From the NCBI RefSeq assembly GCF_000317615.1, contig NC_019780.1, positions 1,695,840 through 1,759,839 of the forward strand: a stretch of DNA of 64,000 nucleotides. The letters run 5' to 3'. The notes under the pieces were generated by a model, which was given only the letters and a program-made list of their open reading frames with translations, did not search any database and had not been told where the DNA came from. A program made the translations under genes and the position numbers. This stretch comes from Dactylococcopsis salina PCC 8305. Its GTDB lineage: Bacteria > Cyanobacteriota > Cyanobacteriia > Cyanobacteriales > Rubidibacteraceae. This document shows, in pieces, positions 37,716-46,959 of this stretch. The first letter of the stretch is position 1. Every line of letters begins with the position of its first letter.

Positions 37716-37817
37716 GGTGTTGGGTTTCGTTTCTCTCCACCCAACCTACTTTTAACTAGATAAAGTTCATCAAGTTCCCCCAATCTTGGGGGTTAGGGGG
37801 CTAATGTAGCCTTCTTT

Positions 37818-38513
37818 TTAGGTAGCAATAATTTGTAAAATTCGATCGAGGTCATTCCATTCCCCAACAATGCGTCGCATCGGTTCAGGATAAAGCCTCA
37901 CTAAAGTGGGTGTCGCAGCAATCTGATTCGACTCCGCTTGTTCGGGATGTTTCATAATATCCACGACTTTTAAAGTATAAGAATTACTAAGTTTTTTTTC
38001 TAACAATTGATGTAACGTTGTCAGTGCTTCCGTTGTCGCTTGCGAATGACCTGAAACAAACAACCGTAAAATATAGTTGGTGGGAGTGGGAACAGAAGAC
38101 TGTAAAGCGTCTAAATTGACCACTAAATTATGATCTTCCCAAAGTTGGGGAAATTGTTCGCGGTAGGTTTCAATGATTCTCGGATCACTATAACGTTCCT
38201 CCCAAGGTAACACCGTCCACGATCGGGCCTCAACCCCAAACACCGCACTGAGTAAGACTTGATGGCGTTTTACCAACGGATACATTTCGCTGATCACTTG
38301 TACTTGATCATTTTTGGGATCAACCCATTGATCCACCGTCGCGGTATAGGCTGGAATCAAAAAATGAGGAGATTGATCCAAGCCGAGTAACTCTTGTAAC
38401 CCTTCACAGAGATCGAGATGCCAACGTCTCCCCTTGTCCACATCTCGACCATAAATTAAATCTCCTCCAGGGGTAAATAAAGCAATTCCCTTATAAACTT
38501 GATCTTGACTCAT
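37818..38513 (-). CDS. KaiB-fold domain protein paired with pilT
   Basis: About 231 residues. The N-terminal ~125 residues (GIALFTPGGDLIYGRDVDKG, WTVLPWEERYSDPRIIETYR) form a cyanobacterial domain I do not recognise. The last ~90 residues match the KaiB/SasA-sensor thioredoxin-like fold: YILRLFVSGHS, TLKVVDIMKHPEQAESNQI, ATPTLVRLYPEPMRRIVGEW. The frame extends upstream to 38558, overlapping pilT. The ATG at 38513 is preferred because it removes the overlap, placing the start 10 bases after the pilT stop, and because homology starts at QDQVYKGIALF. Tight coupling to pilT suggests a role in type IV pilus control or phototaxis. Not a core clock gene: kaiA and kaiC are absent from the window. Confidence 0.8.
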   Translation of the reverse strand: MSQDQVYKGIALFTPGGDLIYGRDVDKGRRWHLDLCEGLQELLGLDQSPHFLIPAYTATVDQWVDPKNDQVQVISEMYPLVKRHQVLLSAVFGVEARSWTVLPWEERYSDPRIIETYREQFPQLWEDHNLVVNLDALQSSVPTPTNYILRLFVSGHSQATTEALTTLHQLLEKKLSNSYTLKVVDIMKHPEQAESNQIAATPTLVRLYPEPMRRIVGEWNDLDRILQIIAT

Positions 38514-38523
38514 CACAGAGGAA

Positions 38524-39813
38524 TTAAACTCGTCCTCGGAGCATTTGCGCCATTTCATTGGGAGACGGAGACCATTCCAAAGCGGTTTCTTCGCTGATGC
38601 GTCCCTCTTGATACAAATTATACAGAGACTTGTTCATTGTCATCATGCCATCAAACTCCCCGTCCAGCATTAACTCTGTAATTTCCTCATACTTGCCATC
38701 TCGGATGTACTCTCTCACGGTTTCTGTATTAATCATAATGTCATGGAACGCCGCTCGTTTCCCGTCGGTTGTCCGACATAACCCTTGAGAAATCACCGAC
38801 ACCAGCGACTCTGCTAAAGCTACTCGCATCGAGGGCTGTTCCTCTGGATTATACAAACTTAAAATCCGTTCAATGGTTTTCACCGCGCTATTCGTGTGCA
38901 ATGTTCCCATTACCACGTGACCCGTTTGCGCCGCTTTCAGTGCTGTATTTACCGTTTCTCGATCGCGCATTTCCCCAATCAGAATGATATCAGGGTCTTC
39001 CCGTAAAGAGGCTTTCAGCGCCTTATCAAACTGTAAAGTGTGCATTCCCACTTCTCTTTGACGAATCAGGGATTTTTTACTTTGATGCACAAACTCGATC
39101 GGGTCTTCAATTGTGATCACGTGCTTTGGCATTTCCTGATTAATATAATCAACCATCGCCGCCATTGTCGTTGACTTCCCTGATCCAGTGGGACCCGTCA
39201 CCAAAATCATCCCCTTGTGATAATGACAAATATCCTTAAACACCGAAGGTAACTTCAACTGTTCCATGGTCAGAATCTTCAAAGGAATCAGTCGTAAGAC
39301 CATTCCAGGACCATTGAGGGTATCAAAAACATTAATCCTCACTCGCGCAAACTCATATTGCGTCGCCCCGTCAAACTCTAAATTACTTTGAAACTTCTCG
39401 ATTTCTTCTTCCGTTAACACTTCATACAACCAACTCATAAACGTATTATGGTCAGTTTTGGGGTAATCAGAATAATCCATTTCCCCTCGATTACGAAAAC
39501 GCGGAATTTCTCCCACTCCTAAGTGAATATCAGAGAAACCATCGTCATTTGCCTTTCTCACAATCTGATCCAGCGTTGGTTGTCCCTGAGAAGGGGAGGG
39601 TTTTCTAACTGCGGAAATTCCCCGTTTTGACGGCGGTGATGAACTAGCGGGTGGCGGAGGCGGCGGCATTCTGTTTTGGGCTGTACTGGGGGTTTGTTGT
39701 GTTACCTCACTCTTTTCCCCATATTGTTTAGTGGAAACATCTCCTTGGCGATTTTTCGGCATAGGAGGAGGGGGTGGTGGCATACTGGGACGAGTTTGGG
39801 ATTGTTTAACCAT
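38524..39813 (-). CDS. pilT: Type IV pilus retraction ATPase, PilT2-like
   Basis: A 429-residue PilT-family hexameric ATPase powering pilus retraction and twitching. The proline-rich, low-complexity N-terminus (about 1-75, with MPPPPPPMPK and RMPPPPPPASS) is unlike canonical PilT1. The ATPase core has Walker A GPTGSGKSTT (207-216), an Asp box ITIEDPIEF, Walker B PDIILIGEMRD (274-284) and a His box TGHVVMGTLHT. The AIRNLIRE-type tail of PilT1 is not evident. The length and N-terminal extension resemble the second cyanobacterial PilT (PilT2), required for directional phototaxis; that assignment is by pattern only. Operon with the KaiB-fold protein downstream. Confidence 0.9.
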   Translation of the reverse strand: MVKQSQTRPSMPPPPPPMPKNRQGDVSTKQYGEKSEVTQQTPSTAQNRMPPPPPPASSSPPSKRGISAVRKPSPSQGQPTLDQIVRKANDDGFSDIHLGVGEIPRFRNRGEMDYSDYPKTDHNTFMSWLYEVLTEEEIEKFQSNLEFDGATQYEFARVRINVFDTLNGPGMVLRLIPLKILTMEQLKLPSVFKDICHYHKGMILVTGPTGSGKSTTMAAMVDYINQEMPKHVITIEDPIEFVHQSKKSLIRQREVGMHTLQFDKALKASLREDPDIILIGEMRDRETVNTALKAAQTGHVVMGTLHTNSAVKTIERILSLYNPEEQPSMRVALAESLVSVISQGLCRTTDGKRAAFHDIMINTETVREYIRDGKYEEITELMLDGEFDGMMTMNKSLYNLYQEGRISEETALEWSPSPNEMAQMLRGRV

Positions 39814-39904
39814 AATTTAAGCAACGATCGTTCAAAACTTCTTGTCCTCTACTGTGGCTTAATTTTTTATTGATAATGGGTTTCGTTTCCTACATCCAAC
39901 CTTT

Positions 39905-40075
39905 TACAGTGACGAGTGATCAGTGATCAGCTTGCCCTGAGCCTGTCGAGGGGTAAACAGTAAACAGTGAATAGTAAGCAATTAATTCTTAACAGATTGT
40001 TAGGTCTAAGTAACTGATTAGATCAAGCACAACTGGTCACTGGTCACTGGTCACTGGTCACTGATTGATGTTGGG
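39905..40075 (+). repeat. Dispersed ~155-bp repeat, copy 1
   Basis: AGTGATCAGTGATCAG heptamers, then ATAGTAAGCAATTAATTCTT, TAACTGATTAGATCAAGCAC and AACTGGTCACTGGTCACTGG. The reverse complement is nearly the same as 59714-59870. It is followed by a GTTGGGTTTCG...ACCCAACCTAC palindrome at 40069-40098, just past the por stop. The gap 39814-40095 holds only this. Confidence 0.85.
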
Positions 40076-40095
40076 TTTCGTTTCCTACACCCAAC

Positions 40096-41073
<978 letters not shown>

Positions 41074-41238
41074 CTAAACTTCCTTTTAGTCCGAGTTATT
41101 TAACAATTAACAAGGAATCGTTAACAATGCACAACTCTTTTAACGATTTGTTACCATGGTGATTAAAATTATGGATAGCCCGATCGCGCTTAAGGTTTTT
41201 TCATGGTATTTTTACCTAAATTTCGATCATTAATCACG

Positions 41239-41370
41239 ACTCAGTGTCACTCGATCGATAATATCAATTTCTCCCTGGTTTTTCACTTGCCAAACATCAT
41301 AACTGCCAACGGTATCCCCATATCGATCGAACTCAATGTCGCCACTGGCTCCTTGATAATTAATCTCTTC
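41239..41370 (-). pseudogene. C-terminal fragment of a branched-chain amino acid ABC binding protein
   Basis: About 44 codons: EINYQGASGDIEFDRYGDTV followed by GSYDVWQVKNQGEIDIIDRV. This is the characteristic C-terminus of Leu/Ile/Val-type periplasmic binding proteins. Everything upstream of it is missing; it is fused in frame to a reverse-transcriptase fragment. No permease genes are nearby. Relic, unlikely to be functional. Confidence 0.7.
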
Positions 41371-41460
41371 GTTATCGAAAAAGCCCTTGATATCAGCGTC
41401 TAGAACCCACTTATGTTTGCCATTTGCGCTTAGTCTTATGTAACCTTGTGCGATGGCATC
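41371..41460 (-). pseudogene. Reverse transcriptase fragment of a group II intron protein
   Basis: About 30 codons, DAIAQGYIRLSANG and HKWVLDADIKGFFDN, match the RT palm region of group II intron-encoded proteins; DADIKGFFDN contains the first catalytic Asp. Just upstream are GTCCTTTGTCTTTCG-type repeats and a palindromic element (41511-41610). The frame runs straight into the binding-protein fragment, forming a chimeric 122-codon ORF from pieces. Confidence 0.7.
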
Positions 41461-41464
41461 TATT

Positions 41465-41612
41465 TTTGTCCTTTGTCTTTCGTCCTTCGTCCTTTGTTTT
41501 CCAATGACTAATGTACAGACGTGCCTGTTACTGAGCTTGTCGAAGTATGGCACGTCTCTACCTAATGACTGATTGGTGTTGGGTTTCGTCTTCTCCACCC
41601 AACCTACAGTCT
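41465..41612. repeat. Repeats next to the reverse-transcriptase relic
   Basis: TTTGTCCTTTGTCTTTCGTC-type short repeats (41463-41500), the GAGCTTGTCGAAGTATGGCA inner palindrome shared with 60-100, and GTTGGGTTTCGTCTTC...ACCCAACCTAC (41578-41607) lie between the relic and the next gene. Confidence 0.65.
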
Positions 41613-41616
41613 TTGA

Positions 41617-41793
41617 TTATTCAGCACCTGTATCGCTGTTATTGTTACCATTTTCGTCGTTATTGTTGTTATTATTTCCCCCAGAAAAACGACGACCCCT
41701 CTGGAAATTACCAGTGGGCTTTTTGCGGAACTGTCGCGCATAAGCCAAATTACGAGCAGCTTTTTCTTTCTTCTGATTGCGACGTTTAGCCAT
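41617..41793 (-). CDS. Small basic protein downstream of an RRM gene
   Basis: About 58 residues: a lysine/arginine-rich N-terminus (MAKRRNQKKEKAARNLAYAR) and an asparagine-rich acidic tail (GGNNNNNNDENGNNN). Conserved short proteins with this N-terminus occur in cyanobacteria; the function is unknown, and the composition suggests RNA or ribosome binding. The start at 41793 is supported by a strong AAGGAGAGGTG just upstream; a GTG two codons earlier lies inside that site. It follows the RRM gene on the same strand but a terminator-like hairpin lies between, so expression may depend on read-through or its own promoter. In several cyanobacteria an rpsU gene occupies this place; this protein is not S21. 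Confidence 0.7.
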   Translation of the reverse strand: MAKRRNQKKEKAARNLAYARQFRKKPTGNFQRGRRFSGGNNNNNNDENGNNNSDTGAE

Positions 41794-41821
41794 TTTCACC
41801 TCTCCTTAAATTCTTTAACTT

Positions 41822-41875
41822 AAAAAACGCTCCCAGAAAGCATCCTCACTAACTGATGTGCTTTCCAAAAGCGTT
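41822..41875 (-). terminator. Terminator after the RRM gene
   Basis: On the minus strand AACGCT...GGAAAGCA and TGCTTTC...AGCGTT form a two-part stem around a ~16-base loop, followed by TTTTTT. It starts 20 bases after the RRM stop codon. Confidence 0.75.
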
Positions 41876-41894
41876 ACGTTCTCAATTCAATACT

Positions 41895-42182
41895 TTAGAA
41901 GCGTCTGTTTCTGCGACCGCCACCAAATGAGCTTTTGTTTTCACGAGGACGAGCGGGGTTCACTTTTAGTTCACGCCCCATCCATTCTGCACCATCGAGT
42001 TCAGAAATCGCATTAGATTCTTCGGTTTCTGATGCCATTTCCACAAAACCAAATCCTCTCATCCGACCCGTTTCTCGGTCAGTAGGGAGATGGACACGCT
42101 TAACTGTACCATATTCAGCAAAGACTTCGCTTAGGTCGTCTTGAGTGACTGAATAGTCGAGATTGCCGACATAAATTGACAT
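41895..42182 (-). CDS. Cyanobacterial RRM-type RNA-binding protein (Rbp)
   Basis: A 95-residue single RNA-recognition-motif protein. RNP2 is IYVGNLDY (residues 3-10) and RNP1 is RGFGFVEM (about 43-50), followed by a short glycine/arginine tail (FGGGRRNRRF). These proteins are abundant in cyanobacteria, bind RNA, and are often cold-induced; some act in mRNA localisation near thylakoids. The reading frame is open to 42293, but the ATG at 42182 gives the exact family N-terminus MSIYVGNL. The ~110-base leader could be a regulatory 5' UTR. Confidence 0.93.
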   Translation of the reverse strand: MSIYVGNLDYSVTQDDLSEVFAEYGTVKRVHLPTDRETGRMRGFGFVEMASETEESNAISELDGAEWMGRELKVNPARPRENKSSFGGGRRNRRF

Positions 42183-42388
42183 ATGATGAAGATTCTCCTC
42201 AATCAGGAATAGTGTAGTGAGGCAAGATCTTGGAGAGAGTCTGTCAATACGAAGCTGGGAAAAACTATCAATACTGAAACCAAACGTAGTCACCGATCTT
42301 TGTTCTCAGGCTTCATTCTAGCAACACCTTGAGAAATCGGCAAGCTATTTGTTTAATTCTTCCCAGTTGTAATATTTATTCTCATTCC

Positions 42389-42418
42389 TTGCTCGATCGG
42401 GCTGTAATCGGCTATGAT
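42389..42418 (+). promoter_or_regulatory. Candidate promoter of rpmI-rplT
   Basis: TTGCTC (42389-42394) and TATGAT (42413-42418) are 18 bases apart, matching the -35 and -10 consensus at 4 and 5 of 6 positions. They lie about 41 bases before the rpmI ATG. Confidence 0.4.
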
Positions 42419-42459
42419 AAGAGGCTGTGTCAAAACCAAAATTACACCCACAGACAACA

Positions 42460-42660
42460 ATGCCAAAGCTAAAAACCAACCGCGCAGCAGCGAAACGGTT
42501 TCGCGTCACAGGAAGCGGAAAAATCCGTCGTCGCAAAGCCTTTAAAAATCACCTGTTACAACACAAAAGCACCAAACGGAAACGGGACTTATCCAAGTTA
42601 ACTTATGTTGATGAAAGAGACGAGGACAACGTCCGTCAAATGTTGCCTTACATGAAGTAA
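42460..42660 (+). CDS. rpmI: 50S ribosomal protein L35
   Basis: 66 residues, usual length. [20 protein letters not shown] is the standard L35 start and [20 protein letters not shown] the core. The frame extends 33 bases upstream, but the ATG at 42460 gives the family N-terminus. Highly basic; binds 23S rRNA. Operon with rplT 33 bases downstream, the conserved bacterial order (usually infC-rpmI-rplT; infC is not here). Confidence 0.97.
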   Translation: MPKLKTNRAAAKRFRVTGSGKIRRRKAFKNHLLQHKSTKRKRDLSKLTYVDERDEDNVRQMLPYMK

Positions 42661-42693
42661 ATTTGAAGTAGAGAAGGGAATTAATATTTAGTT

Positions 42694-43044
42694 ATGTCAC
42701 GAGTAAAAAAGGGGAATGTCTCCCAGAAACGACATAAGAAGGTTTTAAAATTAGCCAAAGGCTTTAGAGGCGCACACTCTAAACTCTTCCGTACCGCTAA
42801 CCAGCAGGTAATGAAGGCGTTACGCCATTCTTACCGTGATCGTCGCCGTCGTAAACGTGATTTCCGTCGCCTTTGGATTTCCCGCATTAACGCGGGTGCG
42901 AGACAAAACGGAATCAGTTATTCTCAACTCACTGGTCAACTGAAAAAAGCTGATATTCAATTGAATCGGAAGATGTTAGCTAACTTAGCAATGCTTGATC
43001 CTGAAGCCTTTGCGAAAGTGGTAGAAACCGCTAAACAAGCCTAA
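42694..43044 (+). CDS. rplT: 50S ribosomal protein L20
   Basis: 116 residues, basic. [20 protein letters not shown] and [20 protein letters not shown] are the L20 extended N-terminal tail; [19 protein letters not shown] is the globular-domain signature. L20 is essential for early 50S assembly and in many bacteria autoregulates the rpmI-rplT mRNA. No L20-binding leader structure was resolved here. A binding-protein gene starts 19 bases later and may be transcribed with it. Confidence 0.97.
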   Translation: MSRVKKGNVSQKRHKKVLKLAKGFRGAHSKLFRTANQQVMKALRHSYRDRRRRKRDFRRLWISRINAGARQNGISYSQLTGQLKKADIQLNRKMLANLAMLDPEAFAKVVETAKQA

Positions 43045-43063
43045 TTGTGGCAGGAGTAAAGAC

Positions 43064-43876
43064 ATGGTAAAAGTGAACTCGGTTTCTTGGGGAAGCCGAG
43101 TTTTGAGTTTAGGGTATGGGCTGCTTTTAGGAAGTATTTTCCCGTTACTTCCTACCCCGATTCAAGCCGCCGAATTAGCAGAAATTGAGACGCGAGGGCG
43201 ATTAGTAGTCGCAGTAAAGGATAACTTACGCCCTCTGGGGTTTGCAGGTGAAAATGGTCGCTTACAGGGGTTTGAGATTGATCTGGCGCGACAACTGGCA
43301 AAACAGATTTTAGGCGACATTAACGCTGTTACCTTACAGCCTGTGAGTAATCGTCAACGGTTATCTGTGGTGATAGATGGTACAGTTGATCTGACGATCG
43401 CGCAGGTGAGTCAGACTGTCACTCGATCGCGCCTTGTGAGTTTTAGTCCTTATTATTACCTCGATCGCACAGCTTTCGTGAGTAAAGATCAGGAGTTAGT
43501 TTCTCTGGATGAAGTAGGTTCAAGGTCGATCGCCGTTCTTAATCAATCTAGCACAATTGCAGAAGTGCGGTATCATCTCCCCGAAGCGCAACTGGTAGGA
43601 GTCAACTCCTATCAAGAAGCCTTATCCCTGTTAGAAACGGGAAAAGTGGCGACATTTGCAGGAGACGAAACCGTTTTGACAGGATGGATACAAGAATATC
43701 CTCAATATCATCTTCTCTCGGAAAGAATCGGAGGGGAAGCCCTAGCGGTAGTGATGCCAAAAGGGTTACAATATGCCTCCCTTCGTCAAGCAGTAAATGA
43801 GGCGATTCGTGAGTTAAAAGCATCAGGATGGCTGCAACAAAAAGCCGAAGAATGGGGATTAAAAATTGACAATTAA
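43064..43876 (+). CDS. Periplasmic solute-binding protein, family 3
   Basis: A 270-residue SBP_bac_3 (polar amino acid type) binding protein. Signal peptide: SLGYGLLLGSIFPLLPTPIQAAE. The mature domain begins IETRGRLVVAVKDNLRPLGF, and GRLQGFEIDLARQLAKQIL and VDLTIAQVSQTVTRSRLVSF are the two-lobe ligand-site signatures. No permease or ATPase genes are nearby, so it is an orphan binding protein or a sensor-like component. ATG preceded by GGCAGGAG. Followed by GTTGGGT repeats. Confidence 0.88.
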   Translation: MVKVNSVSWGSRVLSLGYGLLLGSIFPLLPTPIQAAELAEIETRGRLVVAVKDNLRPLGFAGENGRLQGFEIDLARQLAKQILGDINAVTLQPVSNRQRLSVVIDGTVDLTIAQVSQTVTRSRLVSFSPYYYLDRTAFVSKDQELVSLDEVGSRSIAVLNQSSTIAEVRYHLPEAQLVGVNSYQEALSLLETGKVATFAGDETVLTGWIQEYPQYHLLSERIGGEALAVVMPKGLQYASLRQAVNEAIRELKASGWLQQKAEEWGLKIDN

Positions 43877-43897
43877 CAATAAAGAATGAACAATTAT

Positions 43898-43982
43898 CTG
43901 TAGGTTGGGTGAAATGAAATGCAACCCAACACCGAGTCAAGTGTAGGTTGGGTGAAATGAAATGTAACCCAACACCGAGTGT
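43898..43982. repeat. Two tandem GTTGGGT/ACCCAAC palindromes
   Basis: TGTAGGTTGGGTGAAATGAA with ACCCAACACCGAGT repeats at 43900 and 43942. Each folds as GTTGGGT...ACCCAAC. Between the binding-protein and TPR genes. Confidence 0.8.
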
Positions 43983-44036
43983 TTTCTCACAGAAAACTCG
44001 ATCGAGCAATAAATCACCAATAAAAAAATAGATAAT

Positions 44037-44591
44037 ATGAAAGATAATCTGATTCTTTTTTACCTATCCTTACTCGTCATCATTTTAGCAGTATCTGGAT
44101 TCTTTTTGTTTCGTCAAATTCTGAAAACTCGCGGTAAAGACAAGCGCATTGCTACACTGCAAAAACAAGTTAAAGATCAATCCGCAACCGCCAAAGAATA
44201 TTACGAATTAGCGAGTTTATATGTCGAGAAAAAATTATATGTGCAAGCAACAAAATTATTACAAAAAGCGGTTAAATTCAAAACCCTAGAAGAAGAAAAC
44301 CGAGCCTTAATTTATAATGCCATGGGTTATGCTTATTTTGCTCAAGGACAATATGATTTAGCCATTCGTCAATATAAAGAAGCACTCAAATTTTATCCTG
44401 AATATGTCATCGCTTTAAATAACTTAGCCAATGCTTATCAACAAAAGAAACTAACAGCGCAAGCGATCGAAACTTACGAAGCTACCCTCAAGTATGATCC
44501 CGAAAATCAAATCGCAAACCGTCAATTAGAAAAACTGCGGAAACGATTTGTCAAACAGCCCAATCAGGAAGAAGAAACCTCGAAAAAATAA
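44037..44591 (+). CDS. Membrane-anchored TPR protein
   Basis: 184 residues: an N-terminal transmembrane helix (LILFYLSLLVIILAVSGFFL) then three tetratricopeptide repeats (about 55-165), for example ALIYNAMGYAYFAQGQYDLA and IALNNLANAYQQKKLTAQAI. The TPR part should lie in the cytoplasm and bind a protein partner. The closing KQPNQEEETSKK tail is charged. Conserved upstream neighbour types in cyanobacteria are often thylakoid-assembly TPR proteins; a specific role cannot be assigned. eda begins 3 bases after the stop, so the two are an operon. Confidence 0.85.
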   Translation: MKDNLILFYLSLLVIILAVSGFFLFRQILKTRGKDKRIATLQKQVKDQSATAKEYYELASLYVEKKLYVQATKLLQKAVKFKTLEEENRALIYNAMGYAYFAQGQYDLAIRQYKEALKFYPEYVIALNNLANAYQQKKLTAQAIETYEATLKYDPENQIANRQLEKLRKRFVKQPNQEEETSKK

Positions 44592-44594
44592 GCG

Positions 44595-45233
44595 ATGGTG
44601 ATTGGAAATAACTGGCTAGATACGATTAGAGAAGAACGAATTATTGCTGTAATTCGAGCCTTTCCCCAAGCATTAGGAAAGCAACTGGCGCAAGCAATAC
44701 GGAAAGGAGGAATCAGGATCATTGAGATTACTTGGAACAGCGATCGAGCAGTGGATTTAATTCCCCAATTGCGATCGGAAATGCCCGATTGTATCATTGG
44801 TACAGGAACAATTTTAACCGTAGCAGAATTAAACAGCGCGATCGCATCGGGAGCGCAATTTGTATTTACTCCTCACGTCAATTTAGAACTAATCACCACC
44901 GCAACCGCTAATCAGATTCCAATCATTGCGGGGGCATTATCCCCAACTGAAATTATTACCGCCTGGCAAGCTAGCGCAACTGCTGTTAAAGTCTTTCCCG
45001 TGCAAGCAATGGGAGGGTTTAATTATATCAAAAGTTTGCAAGGTCCGTTAGGTGAAATTCCTTTAATTCCCACAGGGGGCGTTACCCTCGAAAATGCCAA
45101 AGCCTTTATCAACGCAGGTGCGATCGGGGTGGGATTATCCTCGCAATTATTTCCAAAACACTTAATCGAAACCGAAAACTGGGAAGCAATAACAAAACAG
45201 GCTTCTTGGTTGAAACAAACCCTATCATTCTGA
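44595..45233 (+). CDS. eda: KDPG/KHG aldolase
   Basis: A 212-residue class I aldolase splitting 2-keto-3-deoxy-6-phosphogluconate to pyruvate and glyceraldehyde-3-phosphate, the last step of the Entner-Doudoroff pathway, and/or 4-hydroxy-2-oxoglutarate. Motifs: IRIIEITWNSDRAV with catalytic Glu, IIGTGTILTVAE, TPHVNLELI, and AVKVFPVQAMGG with the Schiff-base lysine. The ED pathway operates in cyanobacteria. No edd homologue is in the window. Confidence 0.92.
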   Translation: MVIGNNWLDTIREERIIAVIRAFPQALGKQLAQAIRKGGIRIIEITWNSDRAVDLIPQLRSEMPDCIIGTGTILTVAELNSAIASGAQFVFTPHVNLELITTATANQIPIIAGALSPTEIITAWQASATAVKVFPVQAMGGFNYIKSLQGPLGEIPLIPTGGVTLENAKAFINAGAIGVGLSSQLFPKHLIETENWEAITKQASWLKQTLSF

Positions 45234-45243
45234 CTCAATTAAT

Positions 45244-45443
45244 AACTGGTGTTGGGTTACGTTACCTCCACCCAACCTACAGAAACTGGTGTTGGGTTAC
45301 GTTACCTCCACCCAACCTACAGAAACTGGTGTTGGGTTACGTTACCTCCACCCAACCTACAGAAACTGGTGTTGGGTTACGTTACCTCCACCCAACCTAC
45401 AGAAACTGGTGTTGGGTTACGTTACCTCCACCCAACCTACAGA
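45244..45443. repeat. Five perfect tandem 40-bp palindromic repeats
   Basis: AACTGGTGTTGGGTTACGTT followed by ACCTCCACCCAACCTACAGA recurs every 40 bases from 45244, five times and essentially identical. Frames through the array are not genes. Confidence 0.95.
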
Positions 45444-45609
45444 AAGTGAATTTAACTCAGAAAATGATTAGGATTCTATTATCAAAAACTCAGCCTCTAC
45501 TTAGAAAAAAGATTGATGATAAGAATCAAGGGAAGGAAGATATACGTTAGATTCAGCTTTTGAGGGATTAAGTTTTCTCTGATCCCTCTCTCTTCTTCCC
45601 TCCCTAACT

Positions 45610-45855
45610 TAATCAATCATAAAAAGTAGGTTGGGTGAAGCGAAGTTCACTCAATCAATCATAAAAAGTAGGTTGGGTGAAGCGAAGCGAAACCCAACAC
45701 AAATCATCAGCAATTAGCTGAACCTGATATAAGGGGGCAAACCGAATTTATATCATTTTCATAAACTGGCGCTACAAACCAGCCCATTGTTCCCCCCTTT
45801 CAAAGGGGGGCTAGGGGGGATTTACTGTAACTTGACTTCTCCAAAATGGTATTAC
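45610..45855. repeat. Mixed repeats downstream of the ABC operon
   Basis: A truncated GTAGGTTGGGTGAAGCGAAG copy and a fuller one ending GAACCTGATAT (45720-45730, MITE-1 right end) are followed by CTGGCGCTACAAACCAG, the CCCCCCTTTCAAAGGGGGG palindrome and the end TCTCCAAAATGGTATTA. The gap 45234-45857 holds only repeats and about 150 bases without features (45450-45605). Confidence 0.75.
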
Positions 45856-45857
45856 AA

Positions 45858-46928
45858 TTAAGACAAACGGTTTCCCCTTTCCACATCAAACCAATGTCTA
45901 GAATGAACAGGAAGGGCTAAATGCACTTGATCACTGTTCCAACTTTGATCTGCTGGAATTAAACTCCGTAGCTGTTTATCTGTTCCCCCTTCTACTTGAA
46001 CCGTTAACAACTGTTCCTTACCTAAATCCTCCACTAAAATCACTTTTCCTGTTACCACTTCTTCATCCGTTTCTGTTGCTAAATGGACATCTTCAGGACG
46101 AATTCCTAATACAATCTGTGACGGAATTTCTGATAATTCTGGAAGGGTAATCCCGAAGTCTCCTAACATGGCTTTTTGTCCTTTACAATTCACAGTCATC
46201 AGATTCATTTGGGGACTACCCATAAAACCCGCCACAAAACTATTCGCGGGATAATTATAAATCTGATAAGGCGTGTCTAATTGTTGCAAAACCCCATCAT
46301 AAAGTAAAGCAATGCGAGTGGAAAGCGTCATCGCTTCTGTTTGGTCGTGAGTCACATAAACAACAGGCTTATTTTGTGACTTAAAAATTTGTTTTAATTC
46401 GGCGCGAACTTGTTCTCTTAACAACGCATCTAAATTACTTAACGGTTCATCTAATAAAAACACTTCTGGTTCTCGAACTAGCGCCCTCGCCACTGCAACC
46501 CGTTGACGTTGACCTCCAGAAAGTTGTCTAGGTTTGCGATCGAGCAGTGATTTCTCTAAGTCTAATTTTTGTACAACCTCACTAATTCGTTGTTCAATTT
46601 CGCCCTCTGGAGTCTTCCGAATTTTTAATGGCGAGGCGATATTTTCTGCAACCCTCATGTGAGGATAAAGGGCATAACTTTGGAACACCATCGAGACATT
46701 TCTTTCCCCAGGGGGAACCGCATTCATCGTTTCTCCATTGATAATCACTTCTCCTTTGGTCGGTTCTTCCAACCCTGCGATGAGGCGTAAGGTTGTTGAT
46801 TTTCCACAACCAGAGGGACCCACAAAGGTTAGGAACTCCCCATCATCCACATCAACAGATAAATCCTTGATGGGAACAGTTTTTGAGTTGTATTCTTTCC
46901 GAATGTTTTTTAATTGTAATTTTGCCAT
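45858..46928 (-). CDS. Sugar/compatible-solute ABC transporter ATPase (MalK/UgpC type)
   Basis: A 356-residue importer ATPase. Walker A is GPSGCGKSTTLRLIAGLEEP; the signature is LSGGQRQRVAVARALVREPE and Walker B VFLLDEPLSNLDA. The D-loop and H-loop (VYVTHDQTEAMTL) are present. The TOBE-type C-domain (about 240-356, GIRPEDVHLATETDE) is typical of CUT1 sugar importers. It ends a four-gene minus-strand cluster (binding protein, two permeases, ATPase). The set resembles glucosylglycerol/trehalose/sucrose importers (GgtBCDA) of salt-tolerant cyanobacteria; the substrate is inferred. A 160-bp spacer with C/G repeats separates it from the second permease. Confidence 0.92.
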   Translation of the reverse strand: MAKLQLKNIRKEYNSKTVPIKDLSVDVDDGEFLTFVGPSGCGKSTTLRLIAGLEEPTKGEVIINGETMNAVPPGERNVSMVFQSYALYPHMRVAENIASPLKIRKTPEGEIEQRISEVVQKLDLEKSLLDRKPRQLSGGQRQRVAVARALVREPEVFLLDEPLSNLDALLREQVRAELKQIFKSQNKPVVYVTHDQTEAMTLSTRIALLYDGVLQQLDTPYQIYNYPANSFVAGFMGSPQMNLMTVNCKGQKAMLGDFGITLPELSEIPSQIVLGIRPEDVHLATETDEEVVTGKVILVEDLGKEQLLTVQVEGGTDKQLRSLIPADQSWNSDQVHLALPVHSRHWFDVERGNRLS

Positions 46929-46959
46929 TTTTTCATTGATTATTAACTATCAGTTATTC

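Noticed and set aside
45206-45550. Plus-strand frames through 45244-45443
   Set aside because: Repeat translations of the perfect 40-bp array; no independent support.
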